Source: Candidatus Pacebacteria bacterium UBA1364
GTDB lineage: Bacteria; Patescibacteriota; Microgenomatia; UBA1400; PJMF01
DNA: 25,325 nt
Assembly: GCA_002306345.1 (NCBI GenBank)
Contig: DBRQ01000006.1
Location: forward strand, 1-25,325
Direction: 5' to 3'
The position numbers were made by a program, and so were the translations under genes. Numbering within the stretch: position 1 is the first letter of the stretch; every line of letters begins with the position of its first letter. Positions 1-6,647 of this stretch are shown here, in pieces. Below the pieces are notes generated by a model, which searched no databases, was not told the DNA's origin, and saw only the letters and a list, made by a program, of their open reading frames with translations.

Positions 1-122
1 AAATTACCATCTTTAATCTCTAATTTTTGGCCTTTGACTTTAATTTAAATGTCAAATGAACACAAACTTTGTTCATTAATCAAATGCACTCATCTCTTCA
101 ACAATGAGCCTGTTTCAAACTG

Positions 123-196
123 TGGGCAATATAGGGCTCGAACCTATGACCTCATCGATGTAAACGATGCGCTCTAACCAACTGAGCTAATTGCCC
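123..196 (-). tRNA. tRNA-Val(TAC)
   Basis: On the minus strand the 7-bp acceptor stem GGGCAAT/ATTGCCC closes a standard cloverleaf with discriminator A. The anticodon loop TTTACAT gives anticodon TAC (valine, GTA codons), and the T-loop reads GTTCGAGCC. The DNA after the discriminator reads CA, so CCA is not encoded. It is the last of three minus-strand tRNAs and may share a transcript with the two Leu tRNAs upstream of it. Confidence 0.96.
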
Positions 197-253
197 GCAA
201 ATCAATGTTTTTGCTACTTACATGTAAGTTAACAGATTTACAAATTAAGAATG

Positions 254-334
254 TGCCCGGGAGAGGACTTGAACCTCCATGAATTACTTCACAGTCACCT
301 CAAAACTGCGCGTCTACCATTTCGCCACCCGGGC
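254..334 (-). tRNA. tRNA-Leu(GAG)
   Basis: Class II tRNA on the minus strand. The acceptor stem is GCCCGGG/CCCGGGC. The anticodon stem CAGTT/GACTG holds loop TTGAGGT, giving anticodon GAG (CTC/CTT codons). A long variable arm (TGAA-loop-TTCA) identifies it as a Leu type. Discriminator A is followed by CA, so CCA is not encoded. Confidence 0.94.
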
Positions 335-467
335 TACGTTTCAGGCAAACATCTAATTTTGCAAACTCTACAGATGTTTTGCACTCAGAACACCTAGCAT
401 TCTATCAAACTAGCGAAAAATTATAAAGCTCTAGACACCATGGCTTTTAGTTTTTTATCTCTTTTTG

Positions 468-548
468 TGCCGAGAAGAGGACTTGAACCTCCATGGATTG
501 CTCCACACGCTCCTGAAACGTGCGCGTCTACCATTCCGCCATCTCGGC
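468..548 (-). tRNA. tRNA-Leu(CAG)
   Basis: Class II tRNA on the minus strand. The acceptor stem is GCCGAGA/TCTCGGC. The anticodon stem CACGT/GCGTG holds loop TTCAGGA, giving anticodon CAG (CTG codons). The variable arm is long. Discriminator A is followed by CA, so CCA is not encoded. A minus-strand TATAAT lies about 50 nt upstream (597-602). The D- and T-arm sequences closely resemble those of the neighbouring tRNA-Leu(GAG), suggesting tandem duplication. Confidence 0.94.
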
Positions 549-596
549 TTGTTTAAATTTTTCAAATCCTTGGACAAAAAATCCTTGAGCAAAGAG

Positions 597-634
597 ATTA
601 TATACTATTTTTCGAGAGATTTTAGTCTTATAAT
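597..634. promoter_or_regulatory. Divergent tRNA promoter region
   Basis: A minus-strand TATAAT (602 to 597) faces tRNA-Leu(CAG) and a plus-strand TATAAT (629-634) lies 21 nt before tRNA-Arg. The two -10 boxes point away from each other in a 107-bp gap between divergent tRNA genes. I see no convincing -35 boxes. Confidence 0.6.
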
Positions 635-655
635 AGCAAAAAGAAATGACAAAAA

Positions 656-728
656 GCCCCTATAGCTCAACGGATTAGAGTAATGGTCTTCGGAACCAGG
701 GATGAGGGTTCGAATCCCTCTAGGGGTA
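656..728 (+). tRNA. tRNA-Arg(TCG)
   Basis: The acceptor stem GCCCCTA/TAGGGGT includes one G-T pair. The anticodon loop CTTCGGA gives anticodon TCG (arginine, CGA codons), with G at position 37. Discriminator A is followed directly by CCA at 729-731. This is the only tRNA in the window whose DNA appears to encode CCA. Confidence 0.9.
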
Positions 729-878
729 CCATCTTGAACATTGTGAAATTGTTGAATGTGGCTCGTTTTTGAAAAAATTGATAGCGATTGACGCAATCTT
801 GACCTTTTCCCAAAGGCAAAAGGTTTTGTTTAGAGTAAAGAAGAAAAAATTTGTTATAATGTTTGGTGCTCAAGATCG

Positions 879-952
879 GGGTCAGTAGCTCAGTCGGTTA
901 GAGCACCTGCCTCTTAAGCAGGGTGTCGTGGGTTCGAGTCCCACCTGACTCA
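879..952 (+). tRNA. tRNA-Lys(CTT)
   Basis: The acceptor stem is GGGTCAG/CTGACTC. The anticodon stem CCTGC/GCAGG holds loop CTCTTAA, giving anticodon CTT (AAG codons). Discriminator A is followed by CT, so CCA is not encoded. A TATAAT at 855-860 sits 18 nt upstream as a likely -10 box. Confidence 0.95.
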
Positions 953-1027
953 CTTTACAAAAAAACACGGAAGCATCGTCCACTTGTCGTCATTTTTAAA
1001 ATAAGATAGAATTATGCTATAAACTAA

Positions 1028-1387
1028 ATGTCACAAGAACAAAAAATATTTGTTGTAGTAGAGGACTCAGCCTTTTATGCTGAGAAACATAAAAAACATT
1101 TACAAGATAATGGTGCGGAAGTAATTATTTTAAGAACCATGGGTGAATTTAACGAATTTATTGAAAAAAAAGAAGCTAGTAAAAAAATATCTGCTATCAT
1201 TACAGATGGTTTGCATGGAGATTGGATAGGGGTTGTCGAAGGAGCTCAAAAAAAGAATATTAAGTGTATTGTCATTACTGATAACAAAGAAATCATTGAA
1301 CAAAGTAAGTATTTTCCTGATGTAATGGCTATCAATAAAGCCGATCTGTACGAAAATCCTCAAAAATATAAAGACCTGATTGAATAA
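1028..1387 (+). CDS. Stand-alone receiver (CheY-like) protein
   Basis: 119-residue protein that looks like an isolated response-regulator receiver domain. The canonical residues are in place: acidic pair E12/D13 after the first beta strand, phospho-acceptor D60 in the strand AIITDG, T84 in the fourth strand and K104 in the fifth. There is no output domain. It would act as a phosphorylated signalling switch or phosphate sink in the cytoplasm, but the window contains no histidine kinase, so partner and output are unknown. The start ATG lies 4 nt after an extended -10-like TGCTATAAA (1015-1023), so the mRNA may have little or no leader. Overall divergence from PhoB/CheY sequences is high; the fold call rests mainly on the residue pattern. 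Confidence 0.72.
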   Translation: MSQEQKIFVVVEDSAFYAEKHKKHLQDNGAEVIILRTMGEFNEFIEKKEASKKISAIITDGLHGDWIGVVEGAQKKNIKCIVITDNKEIIEQSKYFPDVMAINKADLYENPQKYKDLIE

Positions 1388-1438
1388 ATTATTCTCTCTC
1401 TAAAATTCCGTAATTCACTTTGATTTCTCTAGGTTCAG

Positions 1439-1447
1439 TGATAAAAT
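1439..1447 (+). promoter_or_regulatory. Extended -10 promoter (TGATAAAAT)
   Basis: TGATAAAAT lies 38 nt before the next start codon. The mRNA would carry a leader of about 30 nt, with a weak AGGAAA purine stretch around 1467. This makes it one of the few genes here with a leadered arrangement. Confidence 0.45.
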
Positions 1448-1485
1448 GGCAAAATTCAACAAATTAGGAAAATTGAACGATACAT

Positions 1486-1866
1486 ATGTCATTAGAAAAA
1501 GAAATATCCTCAAAAGACACTCTTAACAGCGAAAAAACAGATTTAACAAGCAACCCAGAATTAATTTCAGAATCTTTGACAAAAGATGATACTGAAAAAA
1601 TAAGAACAAAAGAATCACCAGATCAGGAAACTTCTATAGATGATTTTAAGAACAATATTTGCGGAGCTGGTAAAAAAGATCGCAGAAGATGTCCAGTAGT
1701 TATTTCAAGCTACGAAAGTTGCTGTAAATGTCCATTTGTTAACCCTGAGGCTGTCAATATTAATTTAGGTAATCCCGAATTAAGGGGCGGTATCGAAACA
1801 AGTGCCGATTCAGCGGCTTGGAGAAAAAACAAATTAATATATGGTATCCCTCACGGCGACGATTAA
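1486..1866 (+). CDS. Hypothetical protein with Cys-rich C-terminal half
   Basis: 126 residues, not recognised. The N-terminal ~55 residues are polar, rich in Glu, Lys, Ser and Thr, and probably disordered. The C-terminal half is compact and has five cysteines: C59, C69, C79, C80 and C82 (pattern C-x9-C-x9-C-C-x-C), suggesting a small metal-binding module or disulfides. No signal peptide or membrane segment is visible. It lies between the receiver gene and prs, each with its own apparent promoter, so it need not share their function. The frame is open to a TAA just before the prs -10 box. I considered a Trm112-like partner for the Trm9-like methyltransferase elsewhere in the window, but the cysteine spacing does not support that. 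Confidence 0.55.
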   Translation: MSLEKEISSKDTLNSEKTDLTSNPELISESLTKDDTEKIRTKESPDQETSIDDFKNNICGAGKKDRRRCPVVISSYESCCKCPFVNPEAVNINLGNPELRGGIETSADSAAWRKNKLIYGIPHGDD

Positions 1867-1873
1867 ATCCTGT

Positions 1874-1879
1874 TATAAT
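1874..1879 (+). promoter_or_regulatory. -10 box of prs
   Basis: TATAAT ends 8 nt before the prs ATG, so transcription should start at or within a few bases of the start codon (leaderless mRNA). No Shine-Dalgarno sequence is present. Confidence 0.65.
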
Positions 1880-1887
1880 CCTAACTT

Positions 1888-2814
1888 ATGAATATCATCT
1901 CTGGCTCTTCCAACCCCGAATTAGCTAGCTCCATCGCTGAAGGCCTCAAAGAGAAATATCCGTCTAACCACAGCGACCTCATTAAAATTGAAATTACTAA
2001 ATTTGCCAACGATGAAAAACAAATTTGGATTAAAGATGGGTTTAAAGTCAGGGGTCAAAAAGTTTGCATTGTCCAATCATTTTCCAAACCAGTAGATGAA
2101 AACATCATGGAAACATTGCTGATTATCGATGCTTTGGAAAGATTAGGAGCAAAAGAAGTTTCTTTATTGATTCCATGGATGGGTTATTCACTCCAAGACA
2201 AAGTTTTTCGCGAAGGTGAAGCCATTGCGGCCAAAGTTGTGGCTGATTTAATTTCCAATAGCTTTATCAGTCGCGTCTTTTTGCTTGATCTTCACAATCC
2301 TAGCATTCCTGGTTTTTTCTCGATTCCAACCTACCATTTATCTGCACAAAACCTTTTTATAGATTATCTAAAAAGCAATAATTATTTAGAAAATGCTGCC
2401 ATTGTTAGCCCAGACTTTGGTGGATTAAAGAGAGCGAGAAATTTAGCTGATTTGCTCAATTTACCTTTATTAAACATTGATAAAAGTCGTAATTACAAAA
2501 CTGGCGTCGTGACTGCTCACGCTTTACACGGAGAAGCAATCGCTGGTAAAAATGCCATTGTTTTAGATGATGTCATTGTTTCCGGCAGTACTGTTGCTAA
2601 GTCGGCGGCCTTACTCAAAAAAGAAGGCGCAAAAAAAGTTATTTTTGTTGCTACTCATGGCATCTTTTGTAATAATGGTTTAGAGGTTGTTGATCGTAGT
2701 TTGGTAGATCTCGTGATCACTAGCGATTCAATTATTCATGAGATAAATACAAAAAAAATTAAATATATTCACTTAGCACCCTTGTTTGTAGCTGGCTTAG
2801 CTGACTGGGTTTAA
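1888..2814 (+). CDS. prs: Ribose-phosphate pyrophosphokinase (PRPP synthetase)
   Basis: 308 residues, normal length for the family. It makes PRPP from ribose 5-phosphate and ATP, feeding nucleotide, histidine and NAD synthesis in the cytoplasm. The flexible-loop region reads LQDKVFREGEAIAAKVVADL. This is closer to archaeal-type enzymes (QDK-x-x-GE) than to the RQDRK loop of the E. coli enzyme. The second half contains VSPDFGGLKRA and the PRPP-binding loop VLDDVIVSGST near residues 225-235. The C-terminus carries the usual THGIF segment. The ATG follows a TATAAT box by 8 nt, so translation is probably leaderless. The next gene, proS, has its own -10 box 10 nt after the prs stop codon. Confidence 0.95.
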   Translation: MNIISGSSNPELASSIAEGLKEKYPSNHSDLIKIEITKFANDEKQIWIKDGFKVRGQKVCIVQSFSKPVDENIMETLLIIDALERLGAKEVSLLIPWMGYSLQDKVFREGEAIAAKVVADLISNSFISRVFLLDLHNPSIPGFFSIPTYHLSAQNLFIDYLKSNNYLENAAIVSPDFGGLKRARNLADLLNLPLLNIDKSRNYKTGVVTAHALHGEAIAGKNAIVLDDVIVSGSTVAKSAALLKKEGAKKVIFVATHGIFCNNGLEVVDRSLVDLVITSDSIIHEINTKKIKYIHLAPLFVAGLADWV

Positions 2815-2823
2815 ATACTTTGT

Positions 2824-2829
2824 TACAAT
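2824..2829 (+). promoter_or_regulatory. -10 box of proS
   Basis: TACAAT ends 6 nt before the proS ATG. A transcript from here would begin at the start codon. Confidence 0.6.
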
Positions 2830-2835
2830 AAAGTT

Positions 2836-4059
2836 ATGAAATTATCCAAACTTGCTTTCCAAGTCACTAAAACTCCGCCTACCAATGCTGATACTATCAA
2901 TCATAAATTGTTAGTTCAAGCTGGCTACGTCCGTCAATTAATGGCTGGAGTTTATACCTATACTAACTTGGGATTGAAGGTTTTGCGTAACATTGAAAAT
3001 ATTGTCAGAGAAGAGATGGATGCGCTCGGCGGTCAAGAAATTCTCATGCCAGCCTTACATCCTAAGGCTAATTGGTTGATTACCGATGGTTGGAACAAAA
3101 TCGACGTCCTTTTTAAGTTACAAAGTCGCACCGGTAGGGAATATGCCCTAGGTCAAAGTCATGAGGAAATTGTGACTCCCTTAGCCAAAGAATTAATTCA
3201 TTCATACAAAGACTTACCACTAACTTTATACCAGATTCAGTGGAAGTATCGTGATGAATTGCGCGCTAAATCTGGAATTTTACGTTGTCGAGAGTTTTTC
3301 ATGAAAGACATGTACAGCTTTCACGAAAATCAGGCAGATTTTGAAAAGTTTTATGGTGAAGTTAAAGCAGCTTACCTAAGAATTTTTCAGCGCCTTGGTT
3401 TAACAGCCAAAGTTACCGAGGCCTCTGGCGGTAGTTTCACCCAAAAAATTTCCTACGAATTTATGGTCTTAACCGAGGCTGGTGAAGATAATATTTTTTA
3501 CTGTGATCGTTGTGACTACTGTATTAACCAAGAAATTGCCACAATTACAGAGGGCGACGCTTGTCCAAAGTGTGGCGCTCCTTTAAAATTGGCACGAGCA
3601 GCAGAGGTGGGTAATGTTTTTGACCTGGGGCAAAAATTTAGCAAAGATTTTGACCTCACGTTTGCTAACAAAAATGGAGAAAAAAAATACCCAATTATGG
3701 GCTGTTATGGCATTGGCATCAGTCGCTGCATGGGAGTAATTGTGGAAAAACATCACGATGAAAAGGGCATTATTTGGCCTGCTTGCGTAGCACCTTTTGC
3801 AGTTTCACTCATTGCTCTTAATGGAGCAGAACCATACGCTAATCATGTTTATGAGACTTTGCAACAAGCTGGCATCAAAGTGCTTTTTGATGATCGCTTC
3901 CAATCAGCCGGCAGCAAATTTGCTGCTGCAGATCTAATTGGTTTACCAATTAGATTAGTTATTTCTTCTCGCAATGGAAAACAAATTGAATGGAAAAAAC
4001 GCGATCAAGCAGAAAGTGAATTAATTGACTTAGAAACTGTAATTAAGCGACTTCAATAA
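2836..4059 (+). CDS. proS: Prolyl-tRNA synthetase, short form
   Basis: Class II aminoacyl-tRNA synthetase that charges tRNA-Pro. Motif 2 is in YRDELRAKSGILRCREFFMK and motif 3 in GCYGIGISRCMG near residue 290. At 407 residues it is far shorter than the E. coli enzyme (about 570). The ~180-residue INS domain that hydrolyses Ala-tRNA-Pro is missing; the sequence runs from the motif 2 region to a short Cys-rich knuckle (CDRCDYC ... CPKC, about residues 223-246) and on to motif 3. The C-terminal ~100 residues form the anticodon-binding domain (ISLIALNG ... ALGI-like fold, ending ETVIKRLQ). tRNA-Pro(TGG) is encoded at 12577 in this window. The start is leaderless, 6 nt after TACAAT. The DUF4258-like gene follows after 9 nt, probably co-transcribed. 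Confidence 0.95.
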   Translation: MKLSKLAFQVTKTPPTNADTINHKLLVQAGYVRQLMAGVYTYTNLGLKVLRNIENIVREEMDALGGQEILMPALHPKANWLITDGWNKIDVLFKLQSRTGREYALGQSHEEIVTPLAKELIHSYKDLPLTLYQIQWKYRDELRAKSGILRCREFFMKDMYSFHENQADFEKFYGEVKAAYLRIFQRLGLTAKVTEASGGSFTQKISYEFMVLTEAGEDNIFYCDRCDYCINQEIATITEGDACPKCGAPLKLARAAEVGNVFDLGQKFSKDFDLTFANKNGEKKYPIMGCYGIGISRCMGVIVEKHHDEKGIIWPACVAPFAVSLIALNGAEPYANHVYETLQQAGIKVLFDDRFQSAGSKFAAADLIGLPIRLVISSRNGKQIEWKKRDQAESELIDLETVIKRLQ

Positions 4060-4068
4060 TGAAATCAA

Positions 4069-4431
4069 ATGTCCAAAGTTATTTTAAGTAATCATGCCCT
4101 AAAAAGAGCTAAATCCAGAAAAATGGAACTTCAAGCCATCGAAAAAGTTGTTCTTGATCCAGAGAGAAAGATCGTTTTAGGCCAGCAAAAGTTTAAATTC
4201 TTCAAAAAAATTGGTCATCGTCATTATCAGGCAATAGCTACTTATTTAGCAAAAGAGGACAAGTGGCTAGTTATTTCAGTTTGGGTTAAAGGGGAAGCAG
4301 ATCAACCACCTTTCATTTGGCTTTTAATCACCGCACCTTTCCGCTTGTTGTGGTTTTTGTGTCGAATGCTTTGGCGATTTATTAACTGGTTCATTAACTG
4401 GATTATTGCAAAAACTGCTGGAAAAAAATAG
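4069..4431 (+). CDS. DUF4258-like protein with C-terminal membrane segment
   Basis: 120 residues. The first ~75 residues (SNHALKRAKSRKM ... GHRHYQAIATYLAKEDKWLV) resemble DUF4258, a small RelE/BrnT-like alpha/beta fold that starts with a SxHAxxRxxxR helix and ends with strands of the type ...V.I..VW. A hydrophobic, Trp-rich stretch (about residues 83-113) would anchor it in the membrane, which is unusual for this fold. It lies 9 nt after proS and is probably co-transcribed. No antitoxin-like neighbour is visible, so a toxin role is not supported. It ends in TAG and is followed by terminator-like hairpins. The family assignment is by eye and moderate. Confidence 0.6.
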   Translation: MSKVILSNHALKRAKSRKMELQAIEKVVLDPERKIVLGQQKFKFFKKIGHRHYQAIATYLAKEDKWLVISVWVKGEADQPPFIWLLITAPFRLLWFLCRMLWRFINWFINWIIAKTAGKK

Positions 4432-4447
4432 ACCTATATTATCACAA

Positions 4448-4494
4448 ATGATTAGCCATACATAAATATTATATAGCCAATCATCAATCTTTTT
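4448..4494 (+). terminator. Probable terminator after proS/DUF4258 gene
   Basis: Arms 4448-4460 and 4472-4484 (ATGATTAGCCATA / TATAGCCAATCAT) pair at 11 of 13 positions around an 11-nt loop and are followed by a T-run at 4489-4494. The stem is AT-rich, so it would be a moderate terminator at best. Confidence 0.45.
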
Positions 4495-4539
4495 TACTTC
4501 TATATTTTTCTATAAACAAATATATATTACTAACTATAT

Positions 4540-4605
4540 CCCGGTGAGGAGTCCCACTAAAACCAAGCAACAAGCTGGTTTTGGTGGGCGTCTCGTTGGG
4601 TTTTT
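4540..4605 (+). terminator. Long two-storey RNA hairpin ending in T5
   Basis: An outer 10-bp stem (4540-4549 with 4591-4600) and an inner 13-bp stem (4553-4565 with 4576-4588) are separated by a small internal loop (AGT/CG). The apical loop is about 10 nt, and T5 follows immediately. Several pairs are G-T, which pair in the plus-strand RNA but not in the minus-strand RNA, so the structure acts on plus-strand transcripts. It could be a strong terminator, or the body of a small RNA starting from the AT-rich stretch just upstream (TATATT at 4523-4528). Confidence 0.6.
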
Positions 4606-4633
4606 CATTGTGACCTCAATTTATTTTTTCTAA

Positions 4634-4642
4634 TGCTAAAAT
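4634..4642 (+). promoter_or_regulatory. Extended -10 promoter (TGCTAAAAT)
   Basis: TGCTAAAAT ends 7 nt before the ATG of the DHH-like gene, giving a leaderless transcript. Confidence 0.6.
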
Positions 4643-4649
4643 AGGCATT

Positions 4650-5534
4650 ATGAATACAACTGCGCGTAAATTGATTGTTACCCATCATGCCCCAGACCTC
4701 GACGCTATTACTTCGGTTTGGTTACTCAAGCGTTTTGATAGTCAAAAATATGCCAACGCCAAAGTGGCTTTTGTGAATCCAGGCGAGACTATTTCTTTAG
4801 AGGAAGCAGAGAAAGAATTTAGCTGTCAACTTCACGAAATTACCCATGTTGACACCGGTTTGAGAGAATTTGACCATCATCAAGCGGAAAGAGCTAGTAA
4901 GGAAATTTGCGCTGCCACCCTGGTTTTTGATTATTTAACTCAAGTCAGACCAGAAATTAAAGATGACGCCGCTTTGGTAGAAATGATTAAAATAGTGGTC
5001 GACATTGATCATTTTGGGGAAATTTATTGGCCAGAGGCTAAAGAAAACCGCTTCGTTTTTAGCTTACATGAATTGATCCATGGCCATGAATCAATTGAAC
5101 CTCACGATGACGATTCGCAATTACATTTTGGTATGAGGGCTCTTGACTGTGCCTACGCTGAAATGACCAATCGACTCAAGGCCGAAGAAATTATTGGAAC
5201 CAAGGGCATTGAATTTGAAATCAAAGAAGGTAAGTGTTTGGGTTTGGAAACCCAAAATGATGAAACGATTAAATTATCGCAAGTGAAGGGTTATATTTTG
5301 GCTGTGCGAAAGGATCCAGAATATGGCCACCTGAGAATTAAAGTACGTCCGGACGCACAATTAAATTTAGAAAAACTCTATCAGGCTGTTAAAGCAATGG
5401 ATCCAAAAGCTACTTGGTTTTATCACGCCAGTGGCAAAATGTTACTCAATGGTTCGATTAAGCATCGTAATCAAGTTGCCAGCTCTTTGAGTTTAAAAAG
5501 TATCATTCAGTTAATTCAAAAGTTATATAGTTAA
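4650..5534 (+). CDS. DHH-like phosphoesterase family protein
   Basis: 294 residues. The N-terminus carries metal-binding motifs of the DHH superfamily: THHAPDLDAI (residues 11-20), HVDTG with D68, and FDHHQ with DHH at 75-77; a further VVDIDHFG segment follows near residue 115. These residues would bind two Mn2+ or Mg2+ ions for phosphodiester or pyrophosphate hydrolysis. The C-terminal region (WFYHASGKMLLNGS near residue 255) could be the substrate-binding part, analogous to DHHA1. The substrate cannot be told from sequence; nanoRNase-, c-di-AMP phosphodiesterase- and pyrophosphatase-type activities are all known in the superfamily. The start follows an extended -10 box by 7 nt. The HIT gene follows after 22 nt and probably belongs to the same transcript, which would pair two phosphate-ester hydrolases. 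Confidence 0.7.
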   Translation: MNTTARKLIVTHHAPDLDAITSVWLLKRFDSQKYANAKVAFVNPGETISLEEAEKEFSCQLHEITHVDTGLREFDHHQAERASKEICAATLVFDYLTQVRPEIKDDAALVEMIKIVVDIDHFGEIYWPEAKENRFVFSLHELIHGHESIEPHDDDSQLHFGMRALDCAYAEMTNRLKAEEIIGTKGIEFEIKEGKCLGLETQNDETIKLSQVKGYILAVRKDPEYGHLRIKVRPDAQLNLEKLYQAVKAMDPKATWFYHASGKMLLNGSIKHRNQVASSLSLKSIIQLIQKLYS

Positions 5535-5556
5535 CAACTAGATTGCTAAAAAAACT

Positions 5557-5910
5557 ATGTCAGATTCAATTTTTAGTAAAATCATCAAGCGCGAAATTCC
5601 AGCGACCATTCGCTTCGAAGACGATGATTTCATCGTCATTGACGATCTTTACCCAAAAGCTCCAGTGCACGTTTTGATCATTTCCAAAAAAGACTATGAA
5701 AGCTTAGAAGCAGTTGATTTTAATGACGACGTTTTTTATGCCAAACTATTAAAAATGGCTCGATTTATGGCTAAAAAATTAGACATTGCTGACAACTACA
5801 AATTATTCATGAATGTCGGCAAAAAAGTCCAAGACGTCCAGCATCTCCATTTACATCTAATGGGTGGCTACAAATCTAAAAAAGGTCACTTTAATTTTAA
5901 CGAGAGTTAA
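5557..5910 (+). CDS. HIT family nucleotide hydrolase (HINT-like)
   Basis: 117 residues, typical for a Hint/PKCI-type histidine triad protein. The triad motif QHLHLHLMGG places histidines at 96, 98 and 100; H98 or H100 would be the nucleophile for AMP-ester or AMP-lysine hydrolysis. The N-terminal SIFSKIIKREIPA and the PVHVLII strand are characteristic of the family. Cytoplasmic. The 3' end overlaps the convergent response-regulator gene by 14 nt (5897-5910). It probably shares a transcript with the DHH-like gene 22 nt upstream. Confidence 0.92.
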   Translation: MSDSIFSKIIKREIPATIRFEDDDFIVIDDLYPKAPVHVLIISKKDYESLEAVDFNDDVFYAKLLKMARFMAKKLDIADNYKLFMNVGKKVQDVQHLHLHLMGGYKSKKGHFNFNES

Positions 5911-6550
5911 TAACGTAACCTACTCCTTTAACTGTTTTAATTAAATTTTTATTTGATTTACGGCGCAAATTAGCGATAGTAGTTTCAATTGTGTTGCCAA
6001 AAACAACGTCATCTTTTTGCCAAATTTTTTCTGCCAAAGTAGTTTTACTTAAAACCCGATGACCATTTTTAAGAAACAATTCCAAAAGCAAAAATTCTTT
6101 ACGATTTAGTTTCATTTCTTTACCATTAAAATAGGCTTGATGAGTCAATTGATTTAATTCAAAATTAGTATTTTTTAAATGTTTAGCTTCTTGACTAGAA
6201 ATTTTACTCAGTAAAATTTTAACCCTGACTTCTAATTCCTGGATGTTGAACGGTTTGACTAAATAATCATCACCTTGACGCAAACAAGAAATCTTTTGTT
6301 TGACATCTACGCTGGCTGTTAAAAATAAAATTGGCAAAGCAATTTTATTTTCTTTTAAATAATCACACAGTTCACAGCCACTACCATCTGGTAAAATCAA
6401 GTCTAGAATTAAAAGATCGTAGGATTTAGTATCAAGAAAATAGTGAGCCATTTGTAAATCATAAGACGCATCAATAATGTGAAATTTACAAAGCTTATGT
6501 TTAATTAGATCAGATAGAGCAAGATTATCTTCAACTAATAAAATTCGCAC
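5897..6550 (-). CDS. OmpR/PhoB-type response regulator, orphan
   Basis: 217 residues. The receiver domain (about 1-115) carries E7/D8, phospho-acceptor D50 in LLILDLILPDGSG, T78 and K99 in YLVKPF. The C-terminal winged-helix DNA-binding domain (about 125-217) contains LNRKEFLLLELF, a recognition helix in NTIETTIANLRRK, and the beta wing TVKGVGYVI. It would regulate transcription when phosphorylated. No histidine kinase lies next to it, so the partner is unknown. The start is GTG at 6548-6550. A minus-strand extended -10 (TGTTAAACT, 6565 to 6557) ends 6 nt before it, so translation is probably leaderless. The 3' end overlaps the HIT gene by 14 nt on the opposite strand, so the two convergent transcripts overlap. 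Confidence 0.93.
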   Translation of the reverse strand: MRILLVEDNLALSDLIKHKLCKFHIIDASYDLQMAHYFLDTKSYDLLILDLILPDGSGCELCDYLKENKIALPILFLTASVDVKQKISCLRQGDDYLVKPFNIQELEVRVKILLSKISSQEAKHLKNTNFELNQLTHQAYFNGKEMKLNRKEFLLLELFLKNGHRVLSKTTLAEKIWQKDDVVFGNTIETTIANLRRKSNKNLIKTVKGVGYVINSR

Positions 6551-6556
6551 GCAAGC

Positions 6557-6565
6557 AGTTTAACA
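6557..6565 (-). promoter_or_regulatory. Extended -10 of the response-regulator gene
   Basis: The minus strand reads TGTTAAACT, then 6 nt, then the GTG start codon. Confidence 0.5.
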
Positions 6566-6598
6566 AAAGGGGATCTTTCCTACAAGTCATTCTTAAGA

Positions 6599-6604
6599 TA
6601 TAAT
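6599..6604 (+). promoter_or_regulatory. -10 box of rpsU
   Basis: TATAAT ends 43 nt before the rpsU start, leaving a 5' leader of roughly 37 nt that holds the Shine-Dalgarno sequence. No clear -35 box is visible. Confidence 0.6.
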
Positions 6605-6625
6605 TAGCTATCTTAATAGTTAAAA

Positions 6626-6646
6626 ATGGGAAGGGAGGTGGTTTAG
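6626..6646 (+). CDS. Possible six-codon upstream ORF (MGREVV)
   Basis: ATG at 6626 opens a six-codon frame that runs through the rpsU Shine-Dalgarno sequence and stops at TAG 6644-6646, one base before the CTG start of rpsU. Ribosomes translating it would cover the Shine-Dalgarno and terminate next to the rpsU start. It may equally be chance, because a purine-rich SD tract easily encodes Gly, Arg and Glu. Confidence 0.2.
   Translation: MGREVV
6633..6641 (+). promoter_or_regulatory. Strong Shine-Dalgarno of rpsU
   Basis: GGGAGGTGG contains the core GGAGG ending 9 nt before CTG at 6648, a good spacing. It is the strongest ribosome-binding site I see in the window and is what fixes the start of rpsU. 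Confidence 0.8.
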
Positions 6647-6647
6647 T

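Noticed and set aside
55..77. Inverted repeat AATGAACA/TGTTCATT beyond tRNA-Val as a terminator
   Set aside because: 8-bp arms with a 7-nt loop, but no T-tract on the minus strand after it and an AT-rich stem; too weak to call.
465..873. Reading frames across 465-665, 605-796 and 667-873
   Set aside because: They run through tRNA-Leu(CAG), tRNA-Arg and their promoters; the apparent proteins include translated tRNA sequence. No real gene.
1486..1866. Cys-rich 126-residue protein as a Trm112 partner for the Trm9-like enzyme
   Set aside because: Cysteine spacing and overall sequence do not match Trm112, and the gene is 20 kb away.
4540..4605. Hammerhead-type or other ribozyme at the large hairpin
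   Set aside because: The conserved hammerhead core bases (CUGAUGA, GAAA) are absent; the structure is a simple two-stem hairpin with a T-tract.
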